64,000 bases of DNA from Acidipropionibacterium acidipropionici (lineage in GTDB: Bacteria; Actinomycetota; Actinomycetes; Propionibacteriales; Propionibacteriaceae). The stretch covers positions 1,331,551 through 1,395,550 of the forward strand of contig NZ_CP013126.1 of the NCBI RefSeq assembly GCF_001441165.1. Direction: 5' to 3'. The notes beneath the pieces were generated by a model, which saw only the letters and a list, made by a program, of their open reading frames with translations, did no database searches and was not told the DNA's origin. Numbering within the stretch: position 1 is the first letter of the stretch; each line of letters opens with the position of its first letter. This document shows, piece after piece, positions 8,180-16,749 of the stretch. A program made the position numbers and the translations under genes.

Positions 8180-9311
8180 TCAGGAGATCTGGTCGCCGAC
8201 CCTGGTGATCGGGATCGATACCGTCACCGACCAGTAGCCGTCCGACAGGCGGGTCTCCAGGGTGCCGCCGATGGCCTCGGCGCGTTCCCGCATCCCGACG
8301 ATCCCCAGCCCCTCGGGACGACCGCCTGCGGGGTCGTCCTGGGAGGTCGCATTGCGGAAGGCCACCGCGATCCGGTGCTCCCCGGCGGACACCGTCGCCT
8401 CCGCGGGTTCGGCCGGGTCCCCGTACTGCTCCATATTGTTGAGGGCCTCGCGGGTGATCTTGCCCAGCGCGTCCGAGATGGCCGAGGGGAGGGTGTCGAC
8501 GTCGTGATCGGTGTAGATCTCCAGCTCGAAACCGGCTGTGGCCAGGCGCTCCGCCCCGTCCTGCAGTTCGCGGGAGAAAGAGGCCGGGGCTGACGACGTC
8601 TCGGCGACTCGCATCAGGGTCATGAGATTGTGCAGGTAGGTGGCGGTCCGGCTGCCCCTGGACGCGATGTCGGCGAGAATCTTCGCGGGGTCGACGTCGG
8701 CGTCTCCCCGGTTGAGGGCGTTCTGGGCGGCGGTGGCCTGGGTGACGATGGCCGACAGGTCGTGGGTGACGTTGTCGTGGAGCTCCGCGGCGATCTCGCG
8801 GCGCTGGGCCTCGGCACGGGTGGCCAGACGTCGTCTCTCATTGAGCTGGGTGTTGCGCAGAGCCAGGCCGATGAGCCAGGGGAGGGGCGTAGAAGCCGAT
8901 CCAGACGATGGTGGCCTGGATCTGCTCGGCAACGCTCGCGGCGTTGCGGAAGGACAACCACACCGAGACGAGATATCCCCAGAGGGTCGTCGCCGACGCC
9001 GTCCAGAACTTCTCGTGCCAGGCGCACGAAAGGATGACGATCATCGGGGCGTAAAGGCTGGTGCCCACAAGACCGTTCGGAAGCCACGCCAGGCCCGTGA
9101 ACCCGACGCAGGTGATGATCGCCCCGATGCGGGGGTACCAGGCCGTGAACGCGGCACCGGCACAGGTGAGGATGCTGAGGAGAGCGGCGGTCACGGCGCC
9201 GTCACCGGGGCGGAACCCGATGGCGTCGATCACGACGAGCATGAGGGCCAGGCCGACCTCGACCAGACCACTGCCCAGGTAGTGGCGCAGGGTGGCGGTC
9301 CGGGAACTCAT
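8180..9311 (-). pseudogene. NarL-type sensor histidine kinase, frameshifted
   Basis: Two reading frames together encode a DesK/NarX-class kinase that closely parallels the intact kinase at 17356-18456. The N-terminal part (from 9311) has five or so membrane segments including AWYPRIGAIITCVGF. The C-terminal part has the HisKA_3 box ELHDNVTHDLSAI with the phosphoaccepting His, then an ATPase domain (EALNNMEQYG, GLGIVGMRERAEAIGG). Against the paralogue YALPW, this copy reads YAP then LPW in the next frame, because of one extra C in the run complementary to 8884-8887. TACGAT lies 7 nt before the ATG, so it had a leaderless promoter. No response regulator is adjacent. Confidence 0.8.
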
Positions 9312-9364
9312 GGGCACGATCGTAGGGTCCGGCCGGTGCGCCCGAACAGTCGGGGGCGAAGAGT

Positions 9365-10129
9365 TCACGAAGTGCTGGTGACGGCCGGCCTCGGATCTGC
9401 TTCGTGTCTCTGCTCCTGGTGGGCCGGGCCGAGCTCGACGCGCCCCGTGCAGCGATCGGCGACGTGGTCGCTGTGGGTGGCGATGAGGACGAGTGCCCCA
9501 GTGTCGGCGAGTTCTTGAAGGACGCCGAGGACGAGGTCGCGGTTGGCGTGGTCGAGGGCCGACGTCGGCTCATCGGCGAGCACGACGGACGGGTCCTTGA
9601 GGATGAGACGGGCCAGGGCCACGCGCTGCTGCTGCCCGCCCGACAGGGTGTAGATCATGGTTTTCTGCGCCTCGGGAAGCCCTACGCGTTCCAGCGCCTG
9701 GGTGATCATGGCCTCCCTGGCCTTCGAGGAGAGTCCCCGCCGGTTCCGCAGGGGCACCATGAGGTTGCGCCGCACATTCCAGGTCTCGACCAGACCGTAG
9801 TTCTGGAACAGGAATCCGAGGACCTCGCGCAGGCAGCTGCGCTCCCAGGAGCCCACATGATGGGGCGGCCCGCCGGTGAAGGACCAGGGCCCGTAGGTGA
9901 TTTGGCCGGCGTCGAACCCTTCGAGCAGGCCCACGCAGTTGAGCAGGGTGGTCTTGCCGGCGCCCGAGGGCCCGGTGATCGCGGTCATGGTGCCCGATTC
10001 GGCGGTGAAGGAGAACCCGTCCCACAGGGTCCGGTTCCCGAAGGTCTTGGTGAGGCCTGTCGCGGTGAGGGTGAAGGGGGCGTCCTTGAGCGGCGTCATC
10101 GTGACAGCGGTCGTGGTGATGGCGGTCAT
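9365..10129 (-). CDS. ABC transporter ATP-binding protein (MacB/LolD type, bacteriocin-immunity associated)
   Basis: 254 residues with a complete nucleotide-binding domain: Walker A GPSGAGKT (about residue 52), signature LSGGQQQR (about residue 163) and Walker B VVLADEP (about residue 184), with an H-loop in ATHSD. An atypical insert (TGGPPHHVGSWERSCLREV) precedes the Q-loop. It follows the broken 7TM membrane gene by 17 bp and has a strong AGGAG Shine-Dalgarno sequence. In lactococcin-972-type loci this ATPase energises the 7TM protein to export or pump out the bacteriocin. With its partner broken, it may have no working membrane half. Confidence 0.85.
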   Translation of the reverse strand: MTAITTTAVTMTPLKDAPFTLTATGLTKTFGNRTLWDGFSFTAESGTMTAITGPSGAGKTTLLNCVGLLEGFDAGQITYGPWSFTGGPPHHVGSWERSCLREVLGFLFQNYGLVETWNVRRNLMVPLRNRRGLSSKAREAMITQALERVGLPEAQKTMIYTLSGGQQQRVALARLILKDPSVVLADEPTSALDHANRDLVLGVLQELADTGALVLIATHSDHVADRCTGRVELGPAHQEQRHEADPRPAVTSTS

Positions 10130-10146
10130 AGGGGGCTGCTCCTGTC

Positions 10147-12205
10147 TCAGGGACGCTTGATGAAGTCGGCGCGGGACCGGGTCTCGTAGACCCTCACGAA
10201 GACCGCGGCGACGCTGACCTGTGCTGCGACCAGGATGGCGGCTGCTGCGAGATCGCGGGGGAGGTGCATGCCGCCGATCATCCTGGTGGCGGTGGCTGTC
10301 AGGACGGCCAGGCCCAGATCTCCGGCCAGCAACGGCCCGTGCCGACGGGTGAAGCCGTAGCCGTGGAGGAGCTAGACGAAGCTGGTGCGCCGGTGCCGGT
10401 CGCAGTAGACGGCGGCGCTCACCATGGTCGCCAGGACCAGCACCACCATGCCGAGGGATATCCCGAAGACGTCCATGCGCTGCTCGAGTCTGGAGGCGGC
10501 CAGGGTCTCGGTGACGGCGTCGGCGGCGTTGTCGATGCCCTGGAAATGGCCTCGTATGCCGGCACTCGTCAGTCGCTGGTTAAGATCATCGGCATCAAAG
10601 AACAGCACAGAGTTCAGGGAAGTGTAGGAGAGGTATTCCATGGGGCCGATGAGCCCAGATGATGGTGAGACGACCGCTAGGACGGGATCGGTCAGTGATG
10701 TTCTCTCCTGGTCCTCCGCGGGAGAGGGATCGGTGCCTTTGAAGGTGAACAGTTGTTGTCCGGCGGCAGTGCGGATCACCCGGCCGTGGGGGGGCGCAAG
10801 GTGGCGTGGATTTAGGGGCGCCCAGCAGGCAGCTGTATTCCTTGAAGTATTTGGTGTAGGTGGCCAGCAGCGCGCCTACGTCACCGTGATAGGACGCGGG
10901 GACCAGCAGGGTGAAGCCATTCCGGGCGGTCGCGATATTGCGGATCCGGTGGCCGTCGGTGCCCAGGACGGGCTGGACACCGAGGTACTTCGGGTTGACG
11001 ATCATGGAGTTGGCTCCCTCGGGACCAGGTGGCGTGGTGCCATCGCCACCATTGGCGAGTTCGCCACCCTTGTATCCGGTCATGAGAACAGTTCCCTGCC
11101 GGTCCATGCGGGAGATGATGGAGGTCAGCGCCGGGGCGTCACGGAGGTCGTCGTCGTGTGTGCTGGCCGTACTGAGTCTGAGGGCATATGCAGGAGGCAT
11201 CTGAGACCATCGGCTCAATTCACGGGACGTTCGGCTGACGGCCTCGATGCGCCACATGGCTCCAGAGGTGCTTGCCAGCACCACCGCGAGCACTATCACC
11301 TGCGTGGCGGCGTCCAGCACCCCGTCGGCCAGGGGAGCGCGTTCGCCCTTGAGCACCTCGGGAATGCGGTGCCGCAGGGTTGCGACTCCGCCCAGCACGG
11401 TGACGAGGACGGCTGTCAGAAGAGCGAGGACCCCCAGACCTGTGCCCAGGAACCCGGCGAATCTCCAGACCTGATGGAACCTGGTGACCGCCCAGAGCAC
11501 CGGAGTGCCGATCAGTAGCAGGGCAGCGAGGCCGAGCCCGAAGGTTGCCCCTGCACTGCCGAGCTCGGCTCCCAGGATTGGCGCGCGACCGTAACCGTGC
11601 AGGCTCTTGATGGCGTGAGCCTTGCGGTTGGTGGTTCCCGAGTACGCCAAAGCCAAGGCGAGTGCGACGTACACGATGACGAAAGCAGCCCCGAGATTCG
11701 CCGGGCCCAAGGCGTACACGAAGATCTCAAAACCTGTGGCGGTCGAGTCATCCGCACTGATTCCAGCTTTGCGAAGATCGGCAAGGATCGACACCACCTG
11801 GGAGTGATCAGCGCTGGTGGCGTAGACGCCGCGCAAGTCCTGGGTGGTGATCCGGTCCGCCGGTGTGATCGTCGTTCTCTGAGACTGGGCAGAGAACGTT
11901 GGGTAGGAGTATCCCCCGGATCTGGCGAATGCGTCCCGGTTGCCGATGAAGGCGAACAGGGTCCTGCTCTGGAAGGAGTCGGTGTCCCCGGCCTGAACCT
12001 TGAAGATGTTGGTGTGCGATTGGAGAGCCGAAGCGCTGATCGCCTGGATGGCTGCTTCCTTGGACGGCGCGTTCACTCGGTCCACGGTGAATGCGGAGCG
12101 GGTTCCCATCGGCTGGGCCTCATCGACCGTGATGAACACCTGGAATGTCAGTATTCCAGTGAACAGGATTGAGATGAGAATGGAAGCCCTTGCGATCCAA
12201 TGCAC
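10147..12205 (-). pseudogene. Bacteriocin-associated 7TM integral membrane protein (TIGR01654/DUF1430 type), disrupted
   Basis: The reconstructed product is about 685 residues, the family's size. It has a first membrane helix (ILISILFTGILTFQVFIT), a long outer domain and two half-repeats, each with the motif LHGYG after a membrane segment (IKSLHGYG and LLHGYGFTRRHG). Two lesions break it. One is an extra base in a seven-G run at 10788-10794, which shifts the frame. The other is an in-frame TAG at 10372-10374 just before LLHGYG, probably a CAG to TAG change. The start is GTG at 12205 with a good Shine-Dalgarno sequence. Intact relatives give producer immunity or export for lactococcin-972-like bacteriocins. 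Confidence 0.8.
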
Positions 12206-12342
12206 CCTGAATAGCCCCCTCGGAGTAGAGTAGTAGCGACGACAGCGATAGGGGCGACAATCCCAGAGAGAAGGATTCTCGTCATCCAGATGACGATGAT
12301 CGAGGATTCATGGCTCTCGGCGAGTGCTGCGGGGTCTGCCAT
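12148..12342 (-). CDS. Small membrane-segment ORF upstream of the 7TM gene
   Basis: 64 residues from an ATG at 12342 preceded by GAGG. One hydrophobic helix (MTRILLSGIVAPIAVVATTLL, about residues 20-40) is flanked by a polar, acidic N terminus and a tail with two cysteines. Its 3' end overlaps the 7TM gene by 58 bp in another frame, which suggests translational coupling. It sits where bacteriocin loci usually carry the precursor gene, but it lacks the Trp/Tyr/Gly-rich tail of lactococcin 972. It could be a small accessory protein or an open frame without function. Confidence 0.35.
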   Translation of the reverse strand: MADPAALAESHESSIIVIWMTRILLSGIVAPIAVVATTLLRGGYSGCIGSQGLPFSSQSCSLEY

Positions 12343-12403
12343 TGACCTCGAACCGGATCCTTCCAGTGAGGTTTGTGGGTGGTCAAGGAGGAACCGGAAA
12401 CTC

Positions 12404-12438
12404 TGCCCGATCGGGTAGTGATTCTGCCCGATCGGGCA
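12404..12438 (+). promoter_or_regulatory. Paired palindromic operator, TGCCCGATCGGGCA type
   Basis: Box 1 (12404-12417) differs from the perfect box 2 (12425-12438) only by TA at its end; the centres are 21 bp apart, two helical turns. Box 2 is followed by AATTGTCGACATTTCGTAC, the same trailing sequence as before the response regulator gene. It lies 98 nt upstream of the peptide ORF at 12536 (+) and 62 nt upstream of the small ORF starting at 12342 (-), so it may serve both directions. Confidence 0.65.
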
Positions 12439-12535
12439 ATTGTCGACATTTCGTACTCCAGCCGGTCGGGCCCCTGTGGTCGGGCCGGGACGTGAGACCA
12501 TGTCGGAGAAGAACCGGTCCGACGATGGAGTTCCC

Positions 12536-12694
12536 ATGTCTGCCATCTCCCGATCCCGACGTCCTCGAATGCTCCGATTGGTGGCCACCAGCTTGACCGC
12601 CGTGATGCTCGCCGTCGCCAGCCCCGCCGTCGTGCATCCTGACGGCTGGTGCGACCGTTTTCCCTGGTGGCCCACCTGCCAGCGGGCCGTATGA
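12536..12694 (+). CDS. Small secreted peptide candidate with a two-cysteine mature segment
   Basis: 52 residues. A basic start (SRSRRPRM) and a hydrophobic core (LRLVATSLTAVMLAVASPAVV) form a typical Sec signal peptide. The remaining tail, HPDGWCDRFPWWPTCQRAV, is rich in Trp and Pro, with two cysteines eight residues apart that could form a disulfide ring once outside. The ATG at 12536 has GGAG at a good distance; an alternative ATG at 12500 would add 12 residues. It follows the paired operator at 12404 and overlaps the next ORF by ATGA. It could be a peptide pheromone sensed by the nearby kinase, or a bacteriocin. I recognise no family. Confidence 0.55.
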   Translation: MSAISRSRRPRMLRLVATSLTAVMLAVASPAVVHPDGWCDRFPWWPTCQRAV

Positions 12695-12831
12695 CCTGGT
12701 CAGCATCTGAAGGCGACGCCGACGCCCCTAACGCAGCCCTGGTCGACGAGATTTCCGGATGGCCAGACGAGCCTGGCTTCGGGGCCGACGACGTCCTGGA
12801 GGCTCTGGACGTCGGCCGCCAGGAACGGTGA
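12691..12831 (+). CDS. Small acidic protein coupled to the peptide gene
   Basis: 46 residues, strongly acidic, with no membrane segment. Its ATG overlaps the stop of the peptide gene (ATGA), which argues for real co-translation. The C-terminal DVLEALDVGRQER weakly resembles DVIFDGMRAGHAQEHE in the second small ORF of the pair at 18815-18973, which occupies the same position after another small ORF. It could be a chaperone, immunity or leader-like partner of the peptide; this is inference. Confidence 0.45.
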   Translation: MTWSASEGDADAPNAALVDEISGWPDEPGFGADDVLEALDVGRQER

Positions 12832-12850
12832 GCAGTGATACTTCGTCGCC

Positions 12851-14515
12851 TCAGCCCCGGCATGTCTTCAGTGCGGCGAGGGTCCTGTCCATGGTGGGGG
12901 TCTGCGCGTAGTCCTCGACGCCGAAGAGTTTCTGGAGGTCCGTCAGGTCGGTGCCCGCGCACCATGCGTGGGTGGAGTAGGTCAGCGAGTCGCCGGCCGG
13001 TGCTCCGAGCACCGTGGGTGGGGTGATGCCGCGTCCCGGCGCCGCACCGACGTCAGGCGGGTTCTCCAGACCCTTCGGGTGGATATTGCCGCCCATGGTG
13101 CCCGTGGTGGTCAGGCGTACCAGGCGGGGGAGGGCCTCGGGGTGGGGAGACTGGCTGTAGATCTGTGAGAGGGACGCGGCGGCGGCCGGCAGATACCCCT
13201 TGTCGGGAGCGGGGGCGCAGACCCTGACGTCCTGACCGGGCACCGTCTGGCAGGCGGTGTAGCCGTAGCGCTCAGCCCACTTCCGGTCGACGTCCTGGCT
13301 CGGCGGGCGTGGCACTGCGATCATCACGGCAAGACCGAGGATCAGGCAGGCCGGAGCCATCCAGATCCGGCCGGACCACCAGCCCGCGCAGGCTCCCAGT
13401 GCCGCGCCGATGGCCACCTCGGCCAGGACGAGGAGAGTGGGTGGCCAGCCGGCCAAGAACTCGGTGGCGACGACGTCGGCGCCCACCCCATGACGGGCCA
13501 GGTCGCCGGCAGTCACGAGGGCCATCGCCAGGGCCGGTGCGCCCACTGCGGCGACGGCCGTGGCCGCCGCTCTCCCGGCCGCCCGGGCGAGCAGCGTCCA
13601 GGCGGGGCGCGTGGAGAGCTGCTGCCATACTGCGACGCCGCTGCGCCATCGGTACTGGCCGCTCACCACTCCGAGCAGCACCGCGCAGGCCACGGCGATG
13701 AAGACCGAGGCGGGCACCTCGTCGCCCAGCAGGAGCCGGGGACTGCCACCCCACCAGGACAGTGACGTCATCCAGGGCCAGGCCGAGACCACCGCCACCA
13801 GGCAGGCCATCGGCACGGTGAGGGAGGCTCGCCTGAGGCCTCGGGTTCCAGAGCGTCGATGGGTCACAGCGTTCTTGCGGGGCTGTTGGGCCTTCGAGGT
13901 GAATGTCCGGGGAGCCCATCTCAAGCCGCGGGCGAAGGTCACGATCCCGGCAACACCGATCAGCAGGCACAGCGGGATGCTGAGGTTCGGCACGCCAGGG
14001 TCCAGGAATGCGTCCGCGGGTGCGTGCAGCGCCCCCCACAGTCCCAGGGGCAGTGTCGGGTGGAGGGGCCAGGAGAACGTCATCGATGCCATGGCAGCCA
14101 CGAGCGGAGTCACCCAGATGGCGGCCGGCGGCAGGACGGTCAGGCTCAGCAGGCCTAGGCCGAGCAGGGCGACGGCGTCGCGCCAGGTGGCCAGGAATCC
14201 CCATTCACCGCTGGTGGTGGGGAAGGTGGCCAGAGCAATGACCCCGGACACCAGGACCGCGATGCCCAGCAGCGTCCACCGGCGGGCCGCCAGGGAGCGC
14301 GGGGCAGCGCGGTCGGCGTCGGTCTCGGTGGTGAACATGAACAGCAGCGGGACGGCCGCGACGGTGGCCACCCACAGCGGCGCGACCTCCACCGTGCCCC
14401 CGTCGGCGGCGATGAGGAGCACCAGGCCGCGCACAGCCGCTGACGCGAGAACGGCCACCGTGATGCACGGCACGACGAGGTGATGGCGGGCCCACAGGGT
14501 GATGCCACGGCTCAC
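12851..14515 (-). CDS. ABC transporter membrane protein with an extracytoplasmic cysteine-containing tail
   Basis: 554 residues. About eleven or twelve hydrophobic segments fill residues 10-400. They are followed by a soluble tail of roughly 145 residues with four cysteines (ACQTVPG, VCAPAP, WCAGTD, TCRG), suited to two disulfides outside the cell. It is the last gene of a three-gene run and overlaps the ATPase stop by ATGA, which identifies it as the partner of that ATPase. Actinobacteria carry similar fused permeases of unknown substrate. It converges on the peptide pair at 12536-12831 with only 19 bp between. Confidence 0.7.
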   Translation of the reverse strand: MSRGITLWARHHLVVPCITVAVLASAAVRGLVLLIAADGGTVEVAPLWVATVAAVPLLFMFTTETDADRAAPRSLAARRWTLLGIAVLVSGVIALATFPTTSGEWGFLATWRDAVALLGLGLLSLTVLPPAAIWVTPLVAAMASMTFSWPLHPTLPLGLWGALHAPADAFLDPGVPNLSIPLCLLIGVAGIVTFARGLRWAPRTFTSKAQQPRKNAVTHRRSGTRGLRRASLTVPMACLVAVVSAWPWMTSLSWWGGSPRLLLGDEVPASVFIAVACAVLLGVVSGQYRWRSGVAVWQQLSTRPAWTLLARAAGRAAATAVAAVGAPALAMALVTAGDLARHGVGADVVATEFLAGWPPTLLVLAEVAIGAALGACAGWWSGRIWMAPACLILGLAVMIAVPRPPSQDVDRKWAERYGYTACQTVPGQDVRVCAPAPDKGYLPAAAASLSQIYSQSPHPEALPRLVRLTTTGTMGGNIHPKGLENPPDVGAAPGRGITPPTVLGAPAGDSLTYSTHAWCAGTDLTDLQKLFGVEDYAQTPTMDRTLAALKTCRG

Positions 14516-15210
14516 GGCGTCACCATCTCCAGATAGCGGGAGCGCACGGCCTCCAGATCGCGCGACCCGGCGAAGTCGTCGAAGGCCCCGCTGAAGACGA
14601 ACCGGCTCTGATCCATCACGGTCAGGGTGTCGGCATGGTCGAGCACGTCCTCGACGATGTGGGTCGACACGATCGTGATCGCGTTGGCTGCAACGCGTCG
14701 CAGCACTACCGACAGCGATTCACGCTGGGCTACGTCCAGACCGGCCGAAGGTTCGTCGAGGATCACCAGGGACGGGCTGCCCACCAGAGCCGAGCCGATG
14801 CCGACCCGCCGTCGCATCCCGCCGGACAGCGCTGAGATGCGGTCGTCGGCACGGTCGGTGAGAGATACCAGGTCGAGGACGCGGTCCACCTCGGCCGGGG
14901 TCTTGGGGTCGGGGATGCGGTGCAACCAGCACATGTAGGCCAAGTGCTCGCGCACCGTGAATCGTGATCTGCCGAGGTTCTCCTGGGGGCAGTAGCCCAG
15001 CTGTTCGCGGATCGCTGTCCCGGTGTGCCCGTCGAGCTCGACGGTTCCCGACGCTGGCTGCAGGGTGGCGATGGCGCGCAGCAGTGAGGACTTCCCCGCG
15101 CCGTTGGGGCCCAGCAGCGCGTGGAAGCCCTCATCAAGCCGCCAGGACACCGCGTCGACGGCGGTCCGCTTCCGGTATTGCACCGTCAGCTCGTCGACCG
15201 TGAGTGTCAT
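14512..15210 (-). CDS. ABC transporter ATP-binding protein
   Basis: 232 residues. Walker A GPNGAGKS (about residue 36), Q-loop YCPQEN, signature LSGGMRRRVGIG (about residue 132), Walker B LVILDEPSAGLD and H-loop STH are all present, so it should hydrolyse ATP. The subtype resembles CcmA/drug or peptide export ATPases that pair with a separate permease. The ATG at 15210 has a perfect AAGGAGG Shine-Dalgarno sequence; the longer open frame upstream lies in the GT87 gene. It overlaps both neighbours by ATGA, so the three genes form one tightly coupled operon. Confidence 0.9.
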   Translation of the reverse strand: MTLTVDELTVQYRKRTAVDAVSWRLDEGFHALLGPNGAGKSSLLRAIATLQPASGTVELDGHTGTAIREQLGYCPQENLGRSRFTVREHLAYMCWLHRIPDPKTPAEVDRVLDLVSLTDRADDRISALSGGMRRRVGIGSALVGSPSLVILDEPSAGLDVAQRESLSVVLRRVAANAITIVSTHIVEDVLDHADTLTVMDQSRFVFSGAFDDFAGSRDLEAVRSRYLEMVTP

Positions 15211-16496
15211 GAGGTTCCCTCCTTGACATGCGTACTGACCAGTCCGGCAGGTGCCAGCCTTCCCGGGGGTTCTGGCTGTGGGCCGGGAATCGGTGGCGAA
15301 GACTGGAGCATCGACTCTCGCACGGCGCGGACGCCGGCTGTGATGAGGATCCCGAAGGTGGCCAGGGGAATGGCGCTGCTGGCCCACCACGCGACGACGC
15401 TCCGGGGATCACGTGCGGTGGCGTGAAGGGCCCGGCAGACGAGCTGTGGCCCCAGCACAGCGATCGGCAGCGCAACGATGCCGAGCAGCCACCGGATAGC
15501 CCTGCTCCTGATGACGGTGGAGGCCCACATCGCGATGAATGGCATCCACACCCAGTGGTGATTCCAGGACACTGGTGAGATGAGCAGCATTACGGCGGTT
15601 CCGACGCCGAGGGATGCGGTGGGGTGTGCGCGGTCTCCGGGCAGGGCGAGGAATCCGGCGATCACAGTGACGACCACCAAGGCTGCCCAGGCGATCGATA
15701 CGATCGCCGGCTGGCCTCCGGGGGTCGGGACGACGAGCTTGGCTGCCCGCCGGATGACGGCGTTGAGGGAGGAGTTGGCCACGAAACCGACGTCGCCGAC
15801 CCTTCCCGGGTCCCAGGCAAGACGCCCCCAGTAGAGCCCTGATTCCACGGGGAGGAGCAGGACGCCGACGGTGATCGAACCGGTGAAGCCGCAACCCATG
15901 CCAAGGATGAATCTCCAGTCCCGTTGCCGCAGGGCGACGAGTCCCAGGGCCAAGGGAGTGAGTTTGATCCCGCCACAGAGACCGGCCAGAACTCCTCCGG
16001 TGAATCGTCGGTCGGTTGTGAGAGCGAACAGGCAGACGGCCGCGAGGATGAGGTTGATCTGTCCTTTCGCGAGAGTCTCCCACACTGGGTTGAGACAACA
16101 CATCAGGGTCGCACCGAGAGAGAGAAAGCACCATGGATGAGAGTTCCGAAAATTCACGAATCGGTGAGGTGCCAGGTCGATAATCTGTGACGTCAGGTAG
16201 ACCGTGGCGACACATGACAGGAACTCCATCATGGCTGCGGATGACGTGGGACGCAGGAGCGCCCCCGGTGCGAAGACCAGACCGGCGAAGGGCGGGTAGG
16301 TGAAGGGCAGCGCGGGCCGTGGAGCGTAGAGGGCTCCAGTCCGTCTCAGGACGTCGGAGCCTCCCTGCCAGTACACGTTGAAATCGATCGGTACCAGCTG
16401 TCGAGAGAGGATGTGGATCAAAAGGAACAGCATGCCCCCGACCGCCACGACTCTGGCGGAATCGGCTCTGCTCTTGCTCGACGTGAACAGGGTCAC
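15207..16496 (-). CDS. GT87-family (GT-C) polyprenol-phosphate-mannose-dependent mannosyltransferase
   Basis: 429 residues with around ten membrane helices. GT87 landmarks are visible: DFNVYWQGG near residue 40 (the acidic catalytic loop region), FTYPPFAGLVFAP near residue 65, KGQINLILAA near residue 145 and SPVSWNHHWVWMP near residue 305. In mycobacteria this family (PimE) adds mannose to phosphatidylinositol mannosides outside the membrane. It is first in an operon with an ABC exporter, which is unusual and suggests export or decoration of a glycosylated lipid or peptide. The GTG at 16496 sits very close to its GGAG; the ATG at 16433 is an alternative start. Confidence 0.75.
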   Translation of the reverse strand: MTLFTSSKSRADSARVVAVGGMLFLLIHILSRQLVPIDFNVYWQGGSDVLRRTGALYAPRPALPFTYPPFAGLVFAPGALLRPTSSAAMMEFLSCVATVYLTSQIIDLAPHRFVNFRNSHPWCFLSLGATLMCCLNPVWETLAKGQINLILAAVCLFALTTDRRFTGGVLAGLCGGIKLTPLALGLVALRQRDWRFILGMGCGFTGSITVGVLLLPVESGLYWGRLAWDPGRVGDVGFVANSSLNAVIRRAAKLVVPTPGGQPAIVSIAWAALVVVTVIAGFLALPGDRAHPTASLGVGTAVMLLISPVSWNHHWVWMPFIAMWASTVIRSRAIRWLLGIVALPIAVLGPQLVCRALHATARDPRSVVAWWASSAIPLATFGILITAGVRAVRESMLQSSPPIPGPQPEPPGRLAPAGLVSTHVKEGTS

Positions 16497-16652
16497 TCCT
16501 TCGTCGTGGAACTCCCGTCCGAGATCTGCCGACGTGGTTAAGGTCGCCTGCCCTGGTGATTTCGCGTCATTCGGCCTCGAGAATCGGTCTGCTGGTTCTG
16601 GCGCGACGTTATGGCGTGGGGTGTGTGCTCAGCAAGAGGCTCAGGCAAACTC

Positions 16653-16686
16653 TGCCCGATCGGGCACAAAATTGCCCGATCGGGCA
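16653..16686 (+). promoter_or_regulatory. Paired palindromic operator upstream of the response regulator
   Basis: Two perfect TGCCCGATCGGGCA boxes (16653-16666 and 16673-16686) have centres 20 bp apart. They are followed by AATTGTCGACATTTCGTAC, as at 12438. The boxes end 64 nt before the regulator ATG and also lie upstream of the divergent GT87 operon. The spacing on one helix face suits cooperative binding of a dimeric regulator; LuxR-type regulators bind such dyads. Confidence 0.7.
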
Positions 16687-16737
16687 ATTGTCGACATTTC
16701 GTACCCCGGGCCGTCGGGGCGGGCCGTCCCTGGCGGC

Positions 16738-16743
16738 TATGAT
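16738..16743 (+). promoter_or_regulatory. -10 element of a leaderless promoter for the response regulator
   Basis: TATGAT, the consensus -10 hexamer, ends 6 nt before the ATG at 16750. Transcription would start at or next to the A of ATG. No Shine-Dalgarno sequence is present. There is no good -35, which fits activator dependence on the boxes upstream. Confidence 0.55.
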
Positions 16744-16749
16744 CCGGCT

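Noticed and set aside
12282-12965. 227-residue minus frame across the peptide pair
   Set aside because: It is opposite the peptide ORFs, rich in Arg/Ser/Pro and lacks a ribosome site; the small plus-strand ORFs have better signals, although a minus-strand gene cannot be fully excluded.
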